From: Flavobacteriaceae bacterium
GTDB taxonomy: Bacteria; Bacteroidota; Bacteroidia; Flavobacteriales; Flavobacteriaceae
Reading direction: 5' to 3'
Assembly: GCA_016744615.1 (NCBI GenBank)
Contig: JADGEA010000020.1
Coordinates: 1 to 32,431 of the forward strand
DNA: 32,431 nucleotides
Shown here piece by piece: positions 17,599 through 25,165 of the stretch (the first letter of the stretch is position 1; each line of letters begins with the position of its first letter). The notes under the pieces were generated by a model that was given only the letters and a program-made list of their open reading frames with translations, had not been told where the DNA came from and ran no database searches. The position numbers and the translations under genes were made by a program.

Positions 17599-18246
17599 TT
17601 AAACATTTTGAATATAAGTATCTGTCAATAAAGAATAGTTATCTATTATACGATCTGCTAATGTTAGTTTATTTGGATTCTCTGTATTGGAGATAGCAAC
17701 ACATTTCATTCCTGCTTTTTTTGCAGATCGAATTCCATTTTCAGAATCTTCAATCACCAAACAACTTTCACAAGCTACATTCAATTTATCAGCAGTTAAA
17801 AGATAAGGCTCCGGATCTGGCTTACCATGAACTACATCTTTTGATGTTACAATTACTTTAAAAAGATCTTTTATTCCTAACTGATTTACGACAACCTGTA
17901 CCTCATCAAAAGTTGAACTGGAGGTAAGTGCAAGTGTATATTTTTTATAAAAATTTTTAATCAATTCAATAATACCAGGATATATTTTTAAATTGCCCTG
18001 AATTAATTTTTGATATTGAACTGATTTTTTAGTGATCAAATCTTCTACATTCAAACTATGGATATCAAATGTTTTAAACAGGTCTTTAAATGCTGTAATA
18101 TCGGTTCTACCCAAACAAAATTCTCTATAATTCTTTGAAGACAAATCAATTCCTATACTTTTGAACACCTCTTTGGTTGCCAATTCATGAATATCCTCAT
18201 CATCAGTAATCACACCATTCATATCGAAAATTATTGTTGTTATCAT
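17599..18246 (-). CDS. HAD-superfamily hydrolase, beta-phosphoglucomutase-like subgroup
   Basis: This 215-residue cytoplasmic protein has the four HAD motifs in order: FDMNGVITDD (nucleophile Asp8), LTSSS (108-111), HGKPDPEPY (Lys142) and VIEDSENG (Glu166/Asp167). The helical cap between residues 15 and 85 is that of the PGMB-type phosphatases and mutases. Asn10 stands where most members have the general acid/base Asp; this DMNG version recurs in a subset of HAD proteins and may slow or alter phosphoryl transfer. It lies 19 nt downstream of the aldolase gene. It probably dephosphorylates or isomerises a sugar phosphate in the pathway. Confidence 0.85.
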   Translation of the reverse strand: MITTIIFDMNGVITDDEDIHELATKEVFKSIGIDLSSKNYREFCLGRTDITAFKDLFKTFDIHSLNVEDLITKKSVQYQKLIQGNLKIYPGIIELIKNFYKKYTLALTSSSTFDEVQVVVNQLGIKDLFKVIVTSKDVVHGKPDPEPYLLTADKLNVACESCLVIEDSENGIRSAKKAGMKCVAISNTENPNKLTLADRIIDNYSLLTDTYIQNV

Positions 18247-18265
18247 ATTAAAAGTTTGATCTTAT

Positions 18266-19189
18266 TTATGAAAATTTAACTCTCTTTTTTATTTCATTTT
18301 CATGATATAGTATCAGATCTATATGTTTATCAGCAATTTCCTGATGTAGTTTATCAAAGGGCAAAATTGGTTCTCGCACATTTGGCGTTGGATAAATTCC
18401 CTGGCGGAATAATAAACGTTTAAAAAAATGTATGGAAATATCTAAATGCTGGTTAGAAAATGCTAGTATTGGCAATATCTTATGAAACAAAACTTCTGCT
18501 TTTTCCATCTCACCCTTCTCAAACAATCTATAAATCGAAGTATAAATATAATGCATTCCGGTTGGCATAAATGCATGAACACCCCGTTGTAAACCTTCTA
18601 TCATTTGAGATACAGCCCATCCACCACTAATATTCAATTTACCACTAGTCAATTTCAAAATTCTTGAATACTTCACTCCTGCCGGAACCGTTTCAATTTT
18701 TAAACAGCGAAAAGCCTCTACATTTTCAAATAGATCATATATCAACTCATCTTCCAACCCATAGCCAGAAGCATCCCAATCCTGTAGCATAATCATTTTG
18801 GGATCAAGTGATGCCAATTCCATAAAATGATTTTTAAATTGCTCTTCATTTTTAAATGGTATCTGAAACAATACATTTTCGCAACCTATATCTATATATG
18901 CCCCTAGGATCTTTTTGCTTTTTAAAAGATCCGTTTCCCCTGCACCAGCAATAACAGGAACTTGATCTCCTACAGCTTCCAGTACAGTTTCTATCATTTT
19001 CAATCTCTCATTTTCAGACAGTTTATACACTTCAGAAGCCATTGCCGGAACTAAAAAACCAGCAACACCTGCTTTTAAAGCCTCATTGACATTTTGTTTC
19101 AATGCCTTATGGTCAATTATATTGTATTTAGTAAATGGTGTATTAAGCACCGTCACAATTCCTTTAAGAGGAAACAACTGTTTTTTCAC
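18266..19189 (-). CDS. Divergent DapA/NanA-superfamily protein with altered active site
   Basis: This 307-residue protein has the superfamily TIM-barrel pattern (PLKGIVTVLNTPFT, VPVIAGAGETD) and the Schiff-base Lys164 in RCLKIETVPAG. Two usual active-site parts are changed: the keto-acid loop GTTGE/GTNGE reads AMASE (49-53), and the catalytic Tyr-Asn pair is replaced by Gln-Asp in IMLQDWDASG (Gln136, Asp137). So it probably still forms an imine with a carbonyl substrate but may not use pyruvate in the standard way. It differs strongly from the canonical copy at 10618-11538. It lies 28 nt downstream of the lipoprotein glycosidase and 19 nt upstream of the HAD gene. Confidence 0.82.
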   Translation of the reverse strand: MKKQLFPLKGIVTVLNTPFTKYNIIDHKALKQNVNEALKAGVAGFLVPAMASEVYKLSENERLKMIETVLEAVGDQVPVIAGAGETDLLKSKKILGAYIDIGCENVLFQIPFKNEEQFKNHFMELASLDPKMIMLQDWDASGYGLEDELIYDLFENVEAFRCLKIETVPAGVKYSRILKLTSGKLNISGGWAVSQMIEGLQRGVHAFMPTGMHYIYTSIYRLFEKGEMEKAEVLFHKILPILAFSNQHLDISIHFFKRLLFRQGIYPTPNVREPILPFDKLHQEIADKHIDLILYHENEIKKRVKFS

Positions 19190-19217
19190 GAAATATAATT
19201 ATTGATTAATTGTTATA

Positions 19218-21548
19218 TTATTGCCTTAATATCCAAACATCAGTAACTCTTGATTGTTTTCTCCAGTTTAGGTGTTCTTCATCGGGTTTATCGAATGTTA
19301 TCTTTAGTTTACCTTCTTTGATCAGATTCTTAGGAAGAGGAAACTCTTTAAACTGTTCAAAACCTTTTTCATATTTACTAGATTTTAGTAACACACCATT
19401 CGCTCTTAACAAAGCCTCACCATAACCCGAAACACGAATTAAGTAATCTACTTTGGGATCAAGTTCTTCATATTCCAGTACAGGAGAAAACTGAAACAAT
19501 TGAGTGGAAAGACGTTTCCTACTTAAACCATTATTTTCCCATAAATAATCTATGGCATCATCGGTTTCAGATGTTACATGTTTGGCGTCAGCACTAGAAA
19601 TATTATCATAAAAACTTCCTTCTCCCGGGGTTTCGTAATTTCTAATAAAATCGAGTTTATCCAACTTCTCCTCTTCTGTTTTAAACTCCCTGATCTTTTT
19701 AAATTCATCCTCTAACCACCATCTATTATTTAACGGGTAATCAATAAAATCAAGAATTGCTCCCCTTTCTGCTCCTCTGGCATTATATTTTTCTACACTG
19801 GTTTGTGCTCCTACAGACTGAAAAAGATCCTCAGCATATTCAAAAACTTTTTCTTTTAAATCTTGCGAAACAAATTCTGAATCTGCCTTTTGTACATAAG
19901 TTAATGCTTTATTCATGGCCTTATCTGCTCCAATCATATTTGCTTGGGCAAGAATCTTATAGGCTTCCATTTCAAGGTTTTTTTCATAAGTTAGCCTATC
20001 TTGAATATATGCATCATAATAGGCTCTCATTACCAACTGTTGCCATCTCCAGTTACCTGATATCTCTGGATTTTCCAACTCTAGCTTCTTCCACAAAACC
20101 AAAGTTTCACCAATCATTTTATTACCCAATACGGAGCCAACCCAGTTCTGTTCTAAAGCAAATATTCCATCTGTTGCCTTTTCAGCTACATCCGAACCAA
20201 AGAAAAATCGACTATATTCCAAAATAATATTTCTTATATCTTTTTTAGAATTCCATCCTAACTGACTCCATAAAATTTTATTCACATCATCATGAGATCC
20301 ATCAGAGTAACTTATAAATCCATCTGTGAAAACAGCATCTCTGTTATGTATTTTAGCATAGGCCAGCGGCAGAGGATTACATGCTTCTCTTCCCAAAGTG
20401 AGCGCGAATGCCTGATCCCATCTTTCTACAGGATAAGAACACCTTACAGTATGTGTTATGTCAGGATAAGAACGATGCATGTATTTTTTTGGCAAGTACT
20501 CTCGCTCCAAATCAATTGGAGGACTACTGGGACCATAGACAAGACCTTTAAGCCAATCAGGACTTTCTGCTTCTAAGTATTTAAAAAAATATTTTACCTT
20601 CTCTTCATTAAATCCCTGTAAAGACACCCAAATACCTGCCTCAGGATGATACTTGTGCAGAATAACAGACAGATCTTTTAAGTAGGGAATTAAATGTGAT
20701 GGATGATTTTCTCCAGGATCGCCACCTGGCACAAAAAGACCATCTAATCGTGGGCATTTAGCAAAGAATGCTTCTTGCTCTTTCAGACCTTGCTGATGTG
20801 CAGTTTCAACTGTTAAATCATGTGGAGCTGGTGTCCAAACCCAATAATCTGCATCATATTTATCACATATTTTGCTCATTTCAACCTCCATTACCTGTGG
20901 GTTTACTTTAAAATGAACACTTGACTCAGGATCTTGAAAAGGAATATTCTCAAAGCTATTTGCTCCAAAAATAATTTGTTCTCTAAAATGCTCATCAAAC
21001 TGCTCAACAGTCCAAGCATCCCAAGAGTTAGCAGTATTTCTGTATCCAAATTGATGGCCCCGGAGAGCATATTCAGGAGAAGTTGAAAAATCTATTTTAT
21101 TTGTAATCGTAACTTGATCATGACGCATTTCTGCTGTTCGTAACAGTTTACCAATTCCATAGAGAACACCTCTTGCATCAGCTCCTGAAATCCACAAAAT
21201 ATCCTTTCCGTTTTTATATTCATGAAAAATTCGATAGCCTTCTTTTTTGAACTCTGGTAAAGTATCTCCAACTCTGTTTGGTATAGGCACTCCATACAAT
21301 TCTTCTTCTCCACTAATAATTAGAGCAATGATGGTATTATTGTTCCAGTCATCACTAATATCAAAAGTTATATTAGTTCGCTTTTCAATTTCTTCAATCA
21401 GAACATTTCCTGCGGTCTCTCGAACAGGTAATTTGATATTTGGTGAAACTAGAATGGTGGCTTCGGACAAATCTAGATATTTTTCTTTTGGTTTTGAACA
21501 AGATACAACCACTCCTACAAGAAGTATTATTACAAATTTTTTAAACAT
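19218..21548 (-). CDS. Lipoprotein glycoside hydrolase-like protein with GH67N/GH20b-type front domain
   Basis: This 776-residue protein has a lipobox (VVVSC, Cys17). Residues about 27-150 form the small alpha/beta domain seen before GH67, GH20 and related catalytic domains, ending in the typical SGADARGVLYGIGKLLR (121-137). A TIM-barrel-like region follows (about 160-430), with RGHQFGYRNTANSWD, FGANSFENIPF and VPGGDPGENHP. Asp277 and Glu280 in that last motif are the best catalytic candidates, but the spacing matches neither GH20 (Asp-Glu adjacent) nor GH67. A helical part (about 430-660) and a beta-rich tail complete it. I do not assign a CAZy family. It lies between a phosphoesterase gene (17 nt upstream) and an aldolase gene (28 nt downstream). 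Likely an exo-acting surface glycosidase releasing the aldolase substrate. Confidence 0.7.
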   Translation of the reverse strand: MFKKFVIILLVGVVVSCSKPKEKYLDLSEATILVSPNIKLPVRETAGNVLIEEIEKRTNITFDISDDWNNNTIIALIISGEEELYGVPIPNRVGDTLPEFKKEGYRIFHEYKNGKDILWISGADARGVLYGIGKLLRTAEMRHDQVTITNKIDFSTSPEYALRGHQFGYRNTANSWDAWTVEQFDEHFREQIIFGANSFENIPFQDPESSVHFKVNPQVMEVEMSKICDKYDADYWVWTPAPHDLTVETAHQQGLKEQEAFFAKCPRLDGLFVPGGDPGENHPSHLIPYLKDLSVILHKYHPEAGIWVSLQGFNEEKVKYFFKYLEAESPDWLKGLVYGPSSPPIDLEREYLPKKYMHRSYPDITHTVRCSYPVERWDQAFALTLGREACNPLPLAYAKIHNRDAVFTDGFISYSDGSHDDVNKILWSQLGWNSKKDIRNIILEYSRFFFGSDVAEKATDGIFALEQNWVGSVLGNKMIGETLVLWKKLELENPEISGNWRWQQLVMRAYYDAYIQDRLTYEKNLEMEAYKILAQANMIGADKAMNKALTYVQKADSEFVSQDLKEKVFEYAEDLFQSVGAQTSVEKYNARGAERGAILDFIDYPLNNRWWLEDEFKKIREFKTEEEKLDKLDFIRNYETPGEGSFYDNISSADAKHVTSETDDAIDYLWENNGLSRKRLSTQLFQFSPVLEYEELDPKVDYLIRVSGYGEALLRANGVLLKSSKYEKGFEQFKEFPLPKNLIKEGKLKITFDKPDEEHLNWRKQSRVTDVWILRQ

Positions 21549-21565
21549 TATTTAGGCTTTAAAAA

Positions 21566-22498
21566 TTACTTAAATCTATTCCAATCTATTGATTCTACCT
21601 TTCCTTTGATCATCTTTTGAAAAGCATAACCATTCTTTTGTAATTCTCTTGAATCGTTTTTGGTTAATTGATATTGAACAACTATTCTCATCGGATTTTT
21701 TAATACATGTACCTGTAAATATCCACTTTTAAAACTGTTTGCAATTGCACCAGTGTTTAAAGCCAGGGCTTCTTTAGCATTTTTATTATCTGAGATCTTA
21801 TATCTTTTGTACTTATGTGTTGTTGCTCCAAGAAGGAGATCTGCTTTTTTTACAAGTACAGATCTTCTTTCAGGAGAAAGAAGATTAAACCACGATCCTG
21901 TATGAGCTAATACCACAATAATATCCTTTTTCGTCTTTTTTATTCCATTGATCATATCCATCAAATACTGTCGACTATTTTCATTAAATGCAACATTCGG
22001 ATCATCTGGACTATCAGAAAAGTGCAGTTGAATGATATGCACTTTGATTCCCTCAAAGGATTCAATAGCATAATACTCACACTTGTTATCTCTTACTTTA
22101 ACATTTTCTCTTTTATACAACCCTGCATAATCCAAAATTGGAGATCCGGCACCCCAATCTGACTGATCTCTTCCCCAAAATTCATTTTCACCATCGGCAA
22201 CATTTGGATAAAAATGATTGTTCCATAAACTATCCTTTTTAATAAAATTTAAGAATGGATTTGTCCGGTTATCTTTTACATGATCTCCAAGTCCTAAAAT
22301 AAAACGATCACCAGCCTCTCTTATCCATTGATCACATTTAAAAAAGTCTTTATTTTCAATCGAACATCCCTTATTGTCACTCATGATTGCAAAACTGAAT
22401 TCTGCCATTTTATCAAGTTTTTCAATACTCATTTGAGCTGAAAGGACTTCAGCAAAAGCAAAAAAAACAAGTATTATAGATCTGATTTTTAATAACAT
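21566..22498 (-). CDS. Exported calcineurin-fold phosphoesterase-like protein with degenerate motifs
   Basis: I chose the ATG at 22498 (310 residues) over a GTG at 22522, because it puts a clean signal peptide (LLKIRSIILVFFAFAEVLSAQ) at the N-terminus; the GTG would add eight residues ahead of it. The protein follows the metallophosphoesterase order, but with substitutions: IMSDNKG (Asn for His after the first Asp), GLGDHV, VADGENEF for GNHE, LAHTGSW and GATTHKYKR for GHxH. It keeps several metal ligands and may be a weak or differently specific hydrolase, or a binding protein. It begins 23 nt after the preceding phosphoesterase gene stops, and 17 nt separate its stop from the glycosidase start. 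Confidence 0.7.
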   Translation of the reverse strand: MLLKIRSIILVFFAFAEVLSAQMSIEKLDKMAEFSFAIMSDNKGCSIENKDFFKCDQWIREAGDRFILGLGDHVKDNRTNPFLNFIKKDSLWNNHFYPNVADGENEFWGRDQSDWGAGSPILDYAGLYKRENVKVRDNKCEYYAIESFEGIKVHIIQLHFSDSPDDPNVAFNENSRQYLMDMINGIKKTKKDIIVVLAHTGSWFNLLSPERRSVLVKKADLLLGATTHKYKRYKISDNKNAKEALALNTGAIANSFKSGYLQVHVLKNPMRIVVQYQLTKNDSRELQKNGYAFQKMIKGKVESIDWNRFK

Positions 22499-22521
22499 AT
22501 TCTTATCTAAATATCTTTGCA

Positions 22522-23601
22522 CTAAAAATCTGATTTATAAGTAAATTTATCCCAGGTTTTACCATTGGTATCAATCATCTCAAAAGTCACTTTACCTCCA
22601 TCCACTTTAACAGAAACTACATAAAACATAGGTTTATTAAGAAATGTCTCTTCTTTATTAGATGCATAAAATTTGAATTCTTCTGAATCCATACCCTTAA
22701 TTCTTCCATAATAAGCATCACCAGTTATAGCATCACTTTCCCGTTTTAAATCGTAAATGGTTGCACCTGCACCGGCAGAAACTATATAATTAACTCCATC
22801 TCTTAGAGTTCTATAATAAATATGATCATGACCTGAGAAAACTGCATCTACTTTATATTTTGAAAACAATTCAGTTACAACTGTACTTTTGCCTTCTACA
22901 TCTTTATAACTTTTATGCCCTACTGTATAATAGGGTCTGTGCTTAAAAACAAAAATGTGCATGCCTTGTGCTTCAATAAGTTCTTTCTCAAGCCATTCTA
23001 AGCGCTCAGGACTATTAGAAACTTTAATCCAGTCTAATGCTATAAATTTGGCATTTCCGTAAGTAAAACTATATAGAGGATCTTTTAAACCAAAAAAGTC
23101 GCCGAAATTTTTCACACCAGAATCGTAATTCTTCTGTCTTGTATTCTTCTTTGGCCCACCCACTTCATGATTACCTAAAGTTGGCCAGGTTGGATATTTT
23201 CTAAAAAACCATCCGGCATCCTTATCCAGATCATTATACAATTTTTCTCCAATATCTCCTCCTCCTTTATTTACCAGATCTGCTGTTGTTAAACAAAATT
23301 GTGGATTTAACTGATCTGCTATTTTCAATACACTTTTTAAATGCTTGCTCCCCTTTGAATCACCAAAGACTAAAAAATGCATTGGTTTTTTCAATTTTAC
23401 TTCTCCATTCGACCTTGTTTTCTCATATTTATCCCTAAGTTTTTGCATTCCCGGTTCAGGATTATAAGGAGCTTTATTAGTTATAATACTAATTTGATTT
23501 GAAACTACTACATCATTCTTACTACTAGTAGTTTTTGTTGATTTACATGAATTGAATACTATTAAAAGTATAAAAATCATAATTATTCTAACTCTCATCA
23601 T
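22522..23601 (-). CDS. Calcineurin-like metallophosphoesterase lipoprotein (purple acid phosphatase-like)
   Basis: This 359-residue protein has a lipobox (VFNSC, Cys19) and a polar linker to about residue 72. Metal-ligand motifs are LVFGDSKG (Asp81), TTADLV (Asp108), LGNHE (Asn144, His145), FKHRPYY (His221) and SGHDHIYYR (His258, His260), the last typical of purple acid phosphatase-like enzymes. All ligands are present, so an active exported phosphatase or phosphodiesterase is expected. The next gene downstream encodes a degenerate relative, and another phosphoesterase lies upstream beyond a pseudogene remnant. Three such genes in a row suggest gene duplication and divergence on related phosphate esters. 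Confidence 0.86.
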   Translation of the reverse strand: MMRVRIIMIFILLIVFNSCKSTKTTSSKNDVVVSNQISIITNKAPYNPEPGMQKLRDKYEKTRSNGEVKLKKPMHFLVFGDSKGSKHLKSVLKIADQLNPQFCLTTADLVNKGGGDIGEKLYNDLDKDAGWFFRKYPTWPTLGNHEVGGPKKNTRQKNYDSGVKNFGDFFGLKDPLYSFTYGNAKFIALDWIKVSNSPERLEWLEKELIEAQGMHIFVFKHRPYYTVGHKSYKDVEGKSTVVTELFSKYKVDAVFSGHDHIYYRTLRDGVNYIVSAGAGATIYDLKRESDAITGDAYYGRIKGMDSEEFKFYASNKEETFLNKPMFYVVSVKVDGGKVTFEMIDTNGKTWDKFTYKSDF

Positions 23602-23641
23602 TTTATCTTATTTAATTATTCTACTTTTTTATTTGATAATC

Positions 23642-23818
23642 TTAAAACTGCAATATAGATTTAAAAGTGACTGTTCCCAAACCTATTGGAGATGTGAAAT
23701 TCTTTACTGAAATTTCGTAAATAATAAGATCTTCTATCCGGTCAGGAGCATAAAAAGCTTGATAATTCCTTTTAAAGGAAAATATAGTCAGCAAAAAAAC
23801 AAGTATTATTTATTTCAT
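23642..23818 (-). pseudogene. Decayed N-terminal remnant of a GH13-like (alpha-amylase family) exported protein
   Basis: Read from an ATG at 23818, the frame runs Met-Lys-stop and then continues open for 55 codons to TAA at 23642. The continuing peptide starts with a signal-like stretch (IILVFLLTIFS), then APDRIEDLIIYEISVKNFTSP and GTVTFKSI. The IYEISVKNFTSP...GT-TFKSI pattern is the start of the catalytic barrel in exported alpha-amylase-family proteins of Bacteroidota. The third codon TAA is one base from Lys (AAA), so a nonsense change killed the start. The remaining several hundred codons are absent, so a deletion also removed the rest. No other trace is seen between 23602 and 23641. Confidence 0.6.
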
Positions 23819-23877
23819 ACTTTCTTCTAATAGCAGGATTTAGATTAAAATAGCAATACCAAATGAAAGAAAGAGGC

Positions 23878-25005
23878 TTATTTGGTCTTTCTTCTTTTTA
23901 CAACAACGGTATCAAATTCAGTTCCGTTGATATCTATTACGTGCAAAACAGCATTATCTTCATTAATTTCTACATTTACAAAATGTTCTATTTTCTTGTA
24001 CTTAACAGTTTCAGGCTGAATTGCATCAAATTTGTAAAGTGGCGCTCCTCCGCCTGCTGAAGTTATGAAATGTACATTGTCCTTCACAGCACGATGGTAA
24101 TGATGATCATGGCCATTTAAAAAAACTTGCACTCCGTTACGAGAAAATATATCTCCCCAGAATTTACGTGCTATTTCTGCTTCTTCCACCCTATTTTTCA
24201 TAATGCTATACAATGGTTTATGTTGAAATACAAATACATAACCCGCTTCCCTATTTAGGTCGAGTACCTTTTGTAACCATTTTTTCTGCTCCACAAAATA
24301 ATCATCAAAAGCTTCATACCAGAACTCATCACTATTCTCTTCCGAAACAAAACTTGGCTCACTTATTTGAATCCCTTCACTATCCAACACAATGAAAAGT
24401 GCATCCCCTAAAGTAAAATAATAATACCGTTCATTATTTGGCAAATCAAACATATCATAATAATACGGTGAGTCTTTCTCATGATTTCCCAATACAGGAT
24501 AATAAGGTGTATTTCTCATCAGTTCTTTACTCACTCCAAAAAATGCCTCCCAATCTTCAATTGCTCTTCCATTACGAACCAAATCACCTGAATTCACAAT
24601 AAATCTAGGTTTTTTTGCCATAATTTTACCCAATATTTCACTGTGAACATCGTGTCTGTTTCTTGTGTCTCCAATAGCAACAAAATTAAAAGGAATCTTT
24701 TCATCTGGATAGGTTGTAAATTTTCCTTTTCCTTCATCAGAACCATCATTCAAAACATCATAGGAATATTCTGAATTAGGTTTTAAATCCCCTAGATGAA
24801 TTTTATGGTGTTTATATTCTCTTACAAATTGTGTTTTTCCATCTTTATCGGTTATGGTGGGTTCACTTTCAAGAGTTGACCAGCAAATAGTTGCATCTTT
24901 TGTACTCATTTGTTGGATGTAAGGTCCAAAAGCAATTTTATCCGTTTTTTGTGTATACCCGATAAATATGCTAAAAAGTATAAGAATTGTTACGAAATTT
25001 TTCAT
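23878..25005 (-). CDS. Exported purple acid phosphatase-like metallophosphoesterase
   Basis: This 375-residue protein has a signal peptide (about 1-19, FIGYTQK), then a small beta-sandwich (about 22-100) like the fibronectin-type front domain of purple acid phosphatases (FGPYIQQMSTKDATICW, LKPNSEYSYDV). The catalytic part has AIGDTRNRH (Asp113), NSGDLV (Asp140), LGNHEKD (Asn174, His175), FQHKPLY (His262) and NGHDHHYHR (His299, His301). Complete ligand set, so an active phosphatase or phosphodiesterase is likely. First gene of the long minus-strand unit, with a good promoter match 35-66 nt upstream of its start, divergent from the FGGY kinase gene. Confidence 0.88.
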   Translation of the reverse strand: MKNFVTILILFSIFIGYTQKTDKIAFGPYIQQMSTKDATICWSTLESEPTITDKDGKTQFVREYKHHKIHLGDLKPNSEYSYDVLNDGSDEGKGKFTTYPDEKIPFNFVAIGDTRNRHDVHSEILGKIMAKKPRFIVNSGDLVRNGRAIEDWEAFFGVSKELMRNTPYYPVLGNHEKDSPYYYDMFDLPNNERYYYFTLGDALFIVLDSEGIQISEPSFVSEENSDEFWYEAFDDYFVEQKKWLQKVLDLNREAGYVFVFQHKPLYSIMKNRVEEAEIARKFWGDIFSRNGVQVFLNGHDHHYHRAVKDNVHFITSAGGGAPLYKFDAIQPETVKYKKIEHFVNVEINEDNAVLHVIDINGTEFDTVVVKRRKTK

Positions 25006-25039
25006 GTGTTATTATTTTGACAAATACAATTATACAAAA

Positions 25040-25071
25040 CAAAAATACCTAATAATTAATTCATTCATCAA
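25040..25071 (-). promoter_or_regulatory. Bacteroidota-type promoter for the phosphatase-led minus-strand unit
   Basis: On the minus strand, TTG (25071-25069) is followed after 21 nt by TATTTTTG (25047-25040), an exact TAnnTTTG match, 35 nt before the start codon at 25005. It shares the 160-nt spacer with the divergent kinase promoter. Confidence 0.5.
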
Positions 25072-25105
25072 GTTAATTTTATTCTAAACATATCATATAT
25101 TAACC

Positions 25106-25134
25106 TTTGATTTATTTTATTAAATATAATTTTG
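25106..25134 (+). promoter_or_regulatory. Bacteroidota-type promoter for the FGGY kinase
   Basis: TTTG (25106-25109), a 17-nt spacer and TAATTTTG (25127-25134) fit the -33/-7 consensus TTTG and TAnnTTTG. Transcription would begin near 25140, leaving a leader of about 25 nt. Confidence 0.6.
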
Positions 25135-25165
25135 TCATTATAATCAGATTTTAGTTTTTTAAATT

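Noticed and set aside
17561-17599. ATACTGA ... TCAGTAT inverted repeat after the HAD gene as a terminator
   Set aside because: A 7-bp AT-rich stem with a 25-nt loop and no following T run is too weak to call.
19757-20227. 156-codon plus-strand ORF inside the lipoprotein glycosidase gene
   Set aside because: It lies wholly antisense to a gene with clear domains, has biased composition and no recognisable domain or promoter.
22499-22522. GTG start for the degenerate phosphoesterase
   Set aside because: It adds eight polar residues before the signal peptide and overlaps the preceding stop; the ATG at 22498 gives a standard exported protein.
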